Below are positions 63,726-64,000 of a DNA stretch of 64,000 bases, one piece after another. Each line of letters starts with the position of its first letter. Position 1 is the first letter of the stretch. The translations under genes and the position numbers were made by a program. The notes beneath the pieces are model-generated. The model saw nothing but the letters and a program-made list of their open reading frames with translations, had not been told where the DNA came from and searched no databases. Source of the DNA: Sphingomonas xinjiangensis (GTDB lineage Bacteria > Pseudomonadota > Alphaproteobacteria > Sphingomonadales > Sphingomonadaceae); NCBI RefSeq assembly GCF_014199255.1, contig NZ_JACIJF010000004.1, positions 1-64,000 on the forward strand. The letters run 5' to 3'.

Positions 63726-64000
63726 ATGCTGAACATTCTCAAGACCCTTGTGATCGGCGCTGCGGTGATCGCGGCACCCGCCATGGCCGTCGGCCGCGAC
63801 AGCCCCGACGTTCAGATGCAGAAGCTGCTGGCGAACCGCACGGCCGGAAAGCCCGTCAGCTGCATCAGCCTGACGCGCGCGCGCTCCAGTGAGATCATCC
63901 CGGGACGCGCGATCGTGTACCGGGTCGGCGGCACGCTGTACGTCAACCAGCCGCGCTCGGGCGCCGAATCGCTCGACGACGATTCCATCCTCGTCACCAG
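63726..64000 (+). CDS. Secreted protein of unknown function, cut by the window end
   Basis: An open frame of at least 91 codons running off the right edge. The ATG has AAGGAAG 5 bases upstream. The first 20 residues (MLNILKTLVIGAAVIAAPAM) form a signal peptide, followed by a polar region KLLANRTAGKPVSCISLTRA and RAIVYRVGGTLYVNQPRSGA. The look is that of small periplasmic proteins common in sphingomonads. No family assigned, and the C-terminus is not visible. Confidence 0.7.
   Translation, partial: MLNILKTLVIGAAVIAAPAMAVGRDSPDVQMQKLLANRTAGKPVSCISLTRARSSEIIPGRAIVYRVGGTLYVNQPRSGAESLDDDSILVT

Overview
The window is a 64 kb piece of a GC-rich alphaproteobacterial chromosome, most likely a Sphingomonas or close sphingomonad. 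The clues are the gene content (SWIB-domain protein, DUF2945 protein, TonB-dependent receptor beside a beta-helix lipoprotein, CgeB-like glycosyltransferases, Flp pilins), the overlapping ATGA/TTGA gene junctions, an EcfG-type general-stress promoter and short dispersed palindromes typical of this group. Family names rest on motifs read by eye; no database search was possible.

Layout. 0-3 kb: a small lipoprotein gene that may be broken, a beta-carbonic anhydrase and serB. 3-7.3 kb: miaA, then the branched-chain operon ilvB-ilvN-ilvC. 7.3-11 kb: a YceI protein, a pterin/folate cluster (folE, a short-chain reductase, folB) and a Tat-exported-type reductase interrupted by an amber codon. 11-17.5 kb: leuA (minus strand), a BLUF blue-light sensor, an oxidoreductase pair under an EcfG-type promoter, DUF2945 and SWIB genes, and an orphan MreB. 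17.8-27 kb: a divergent glycan locus. Its minus arm is a histidine phosphatase, a methyltransferase and a clan GH-A glycosidase whose motifs are circularly permuted. Its plus arm is two sugar epimerases, a GT4-type transferase and three CgeB-like transferases. All are tightly coupled. 27-31 kb: a flavoprotein, a DEAD-box helicase with DbpA domain and a UPF0178 protein. 31-34 kb: arsR-arsC-arsB-arsH with a palindrome over the arsR start. 34-39.5 kb: an M28 peptidase and the trehalose operon otsB-GH15-otsA.

39.6-42 kb is the most unusual stretch: a polymorphic-toxin locus beside tRNA-Arg(CCU). One toxin gene, with its N-terminal leader out of frame, is followed by three tandem copies of one immunity gene family. 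The two distal copies still carry the decayed 3' ends of lost toxin genes, so the locus reads as a fossil stack of toxin-tail/immunity cassettes.

42-52 kb is mostly housekeeping: DUF1178, a nitrilase-family amidase, glutaredoxin, ComF-like and BioC-like proteins, MutT, two Flp pilins, accA, xerD, an unknown exported protein, aroK-aroB and a 56-codon gene at 52.1 kb. 52-64 kb: an M1 aminopeptidase, a sulfotransferase, a beta-helix lipoprotein with a TonB-dependent receptor, a prolyl-4-hydroxylase-type oxygenase, a catalytically dead GspE/PilB-like protein, tRNA-His, a Leu/Val/Phe dehydrogenase and a secreted protein cut by the window end.
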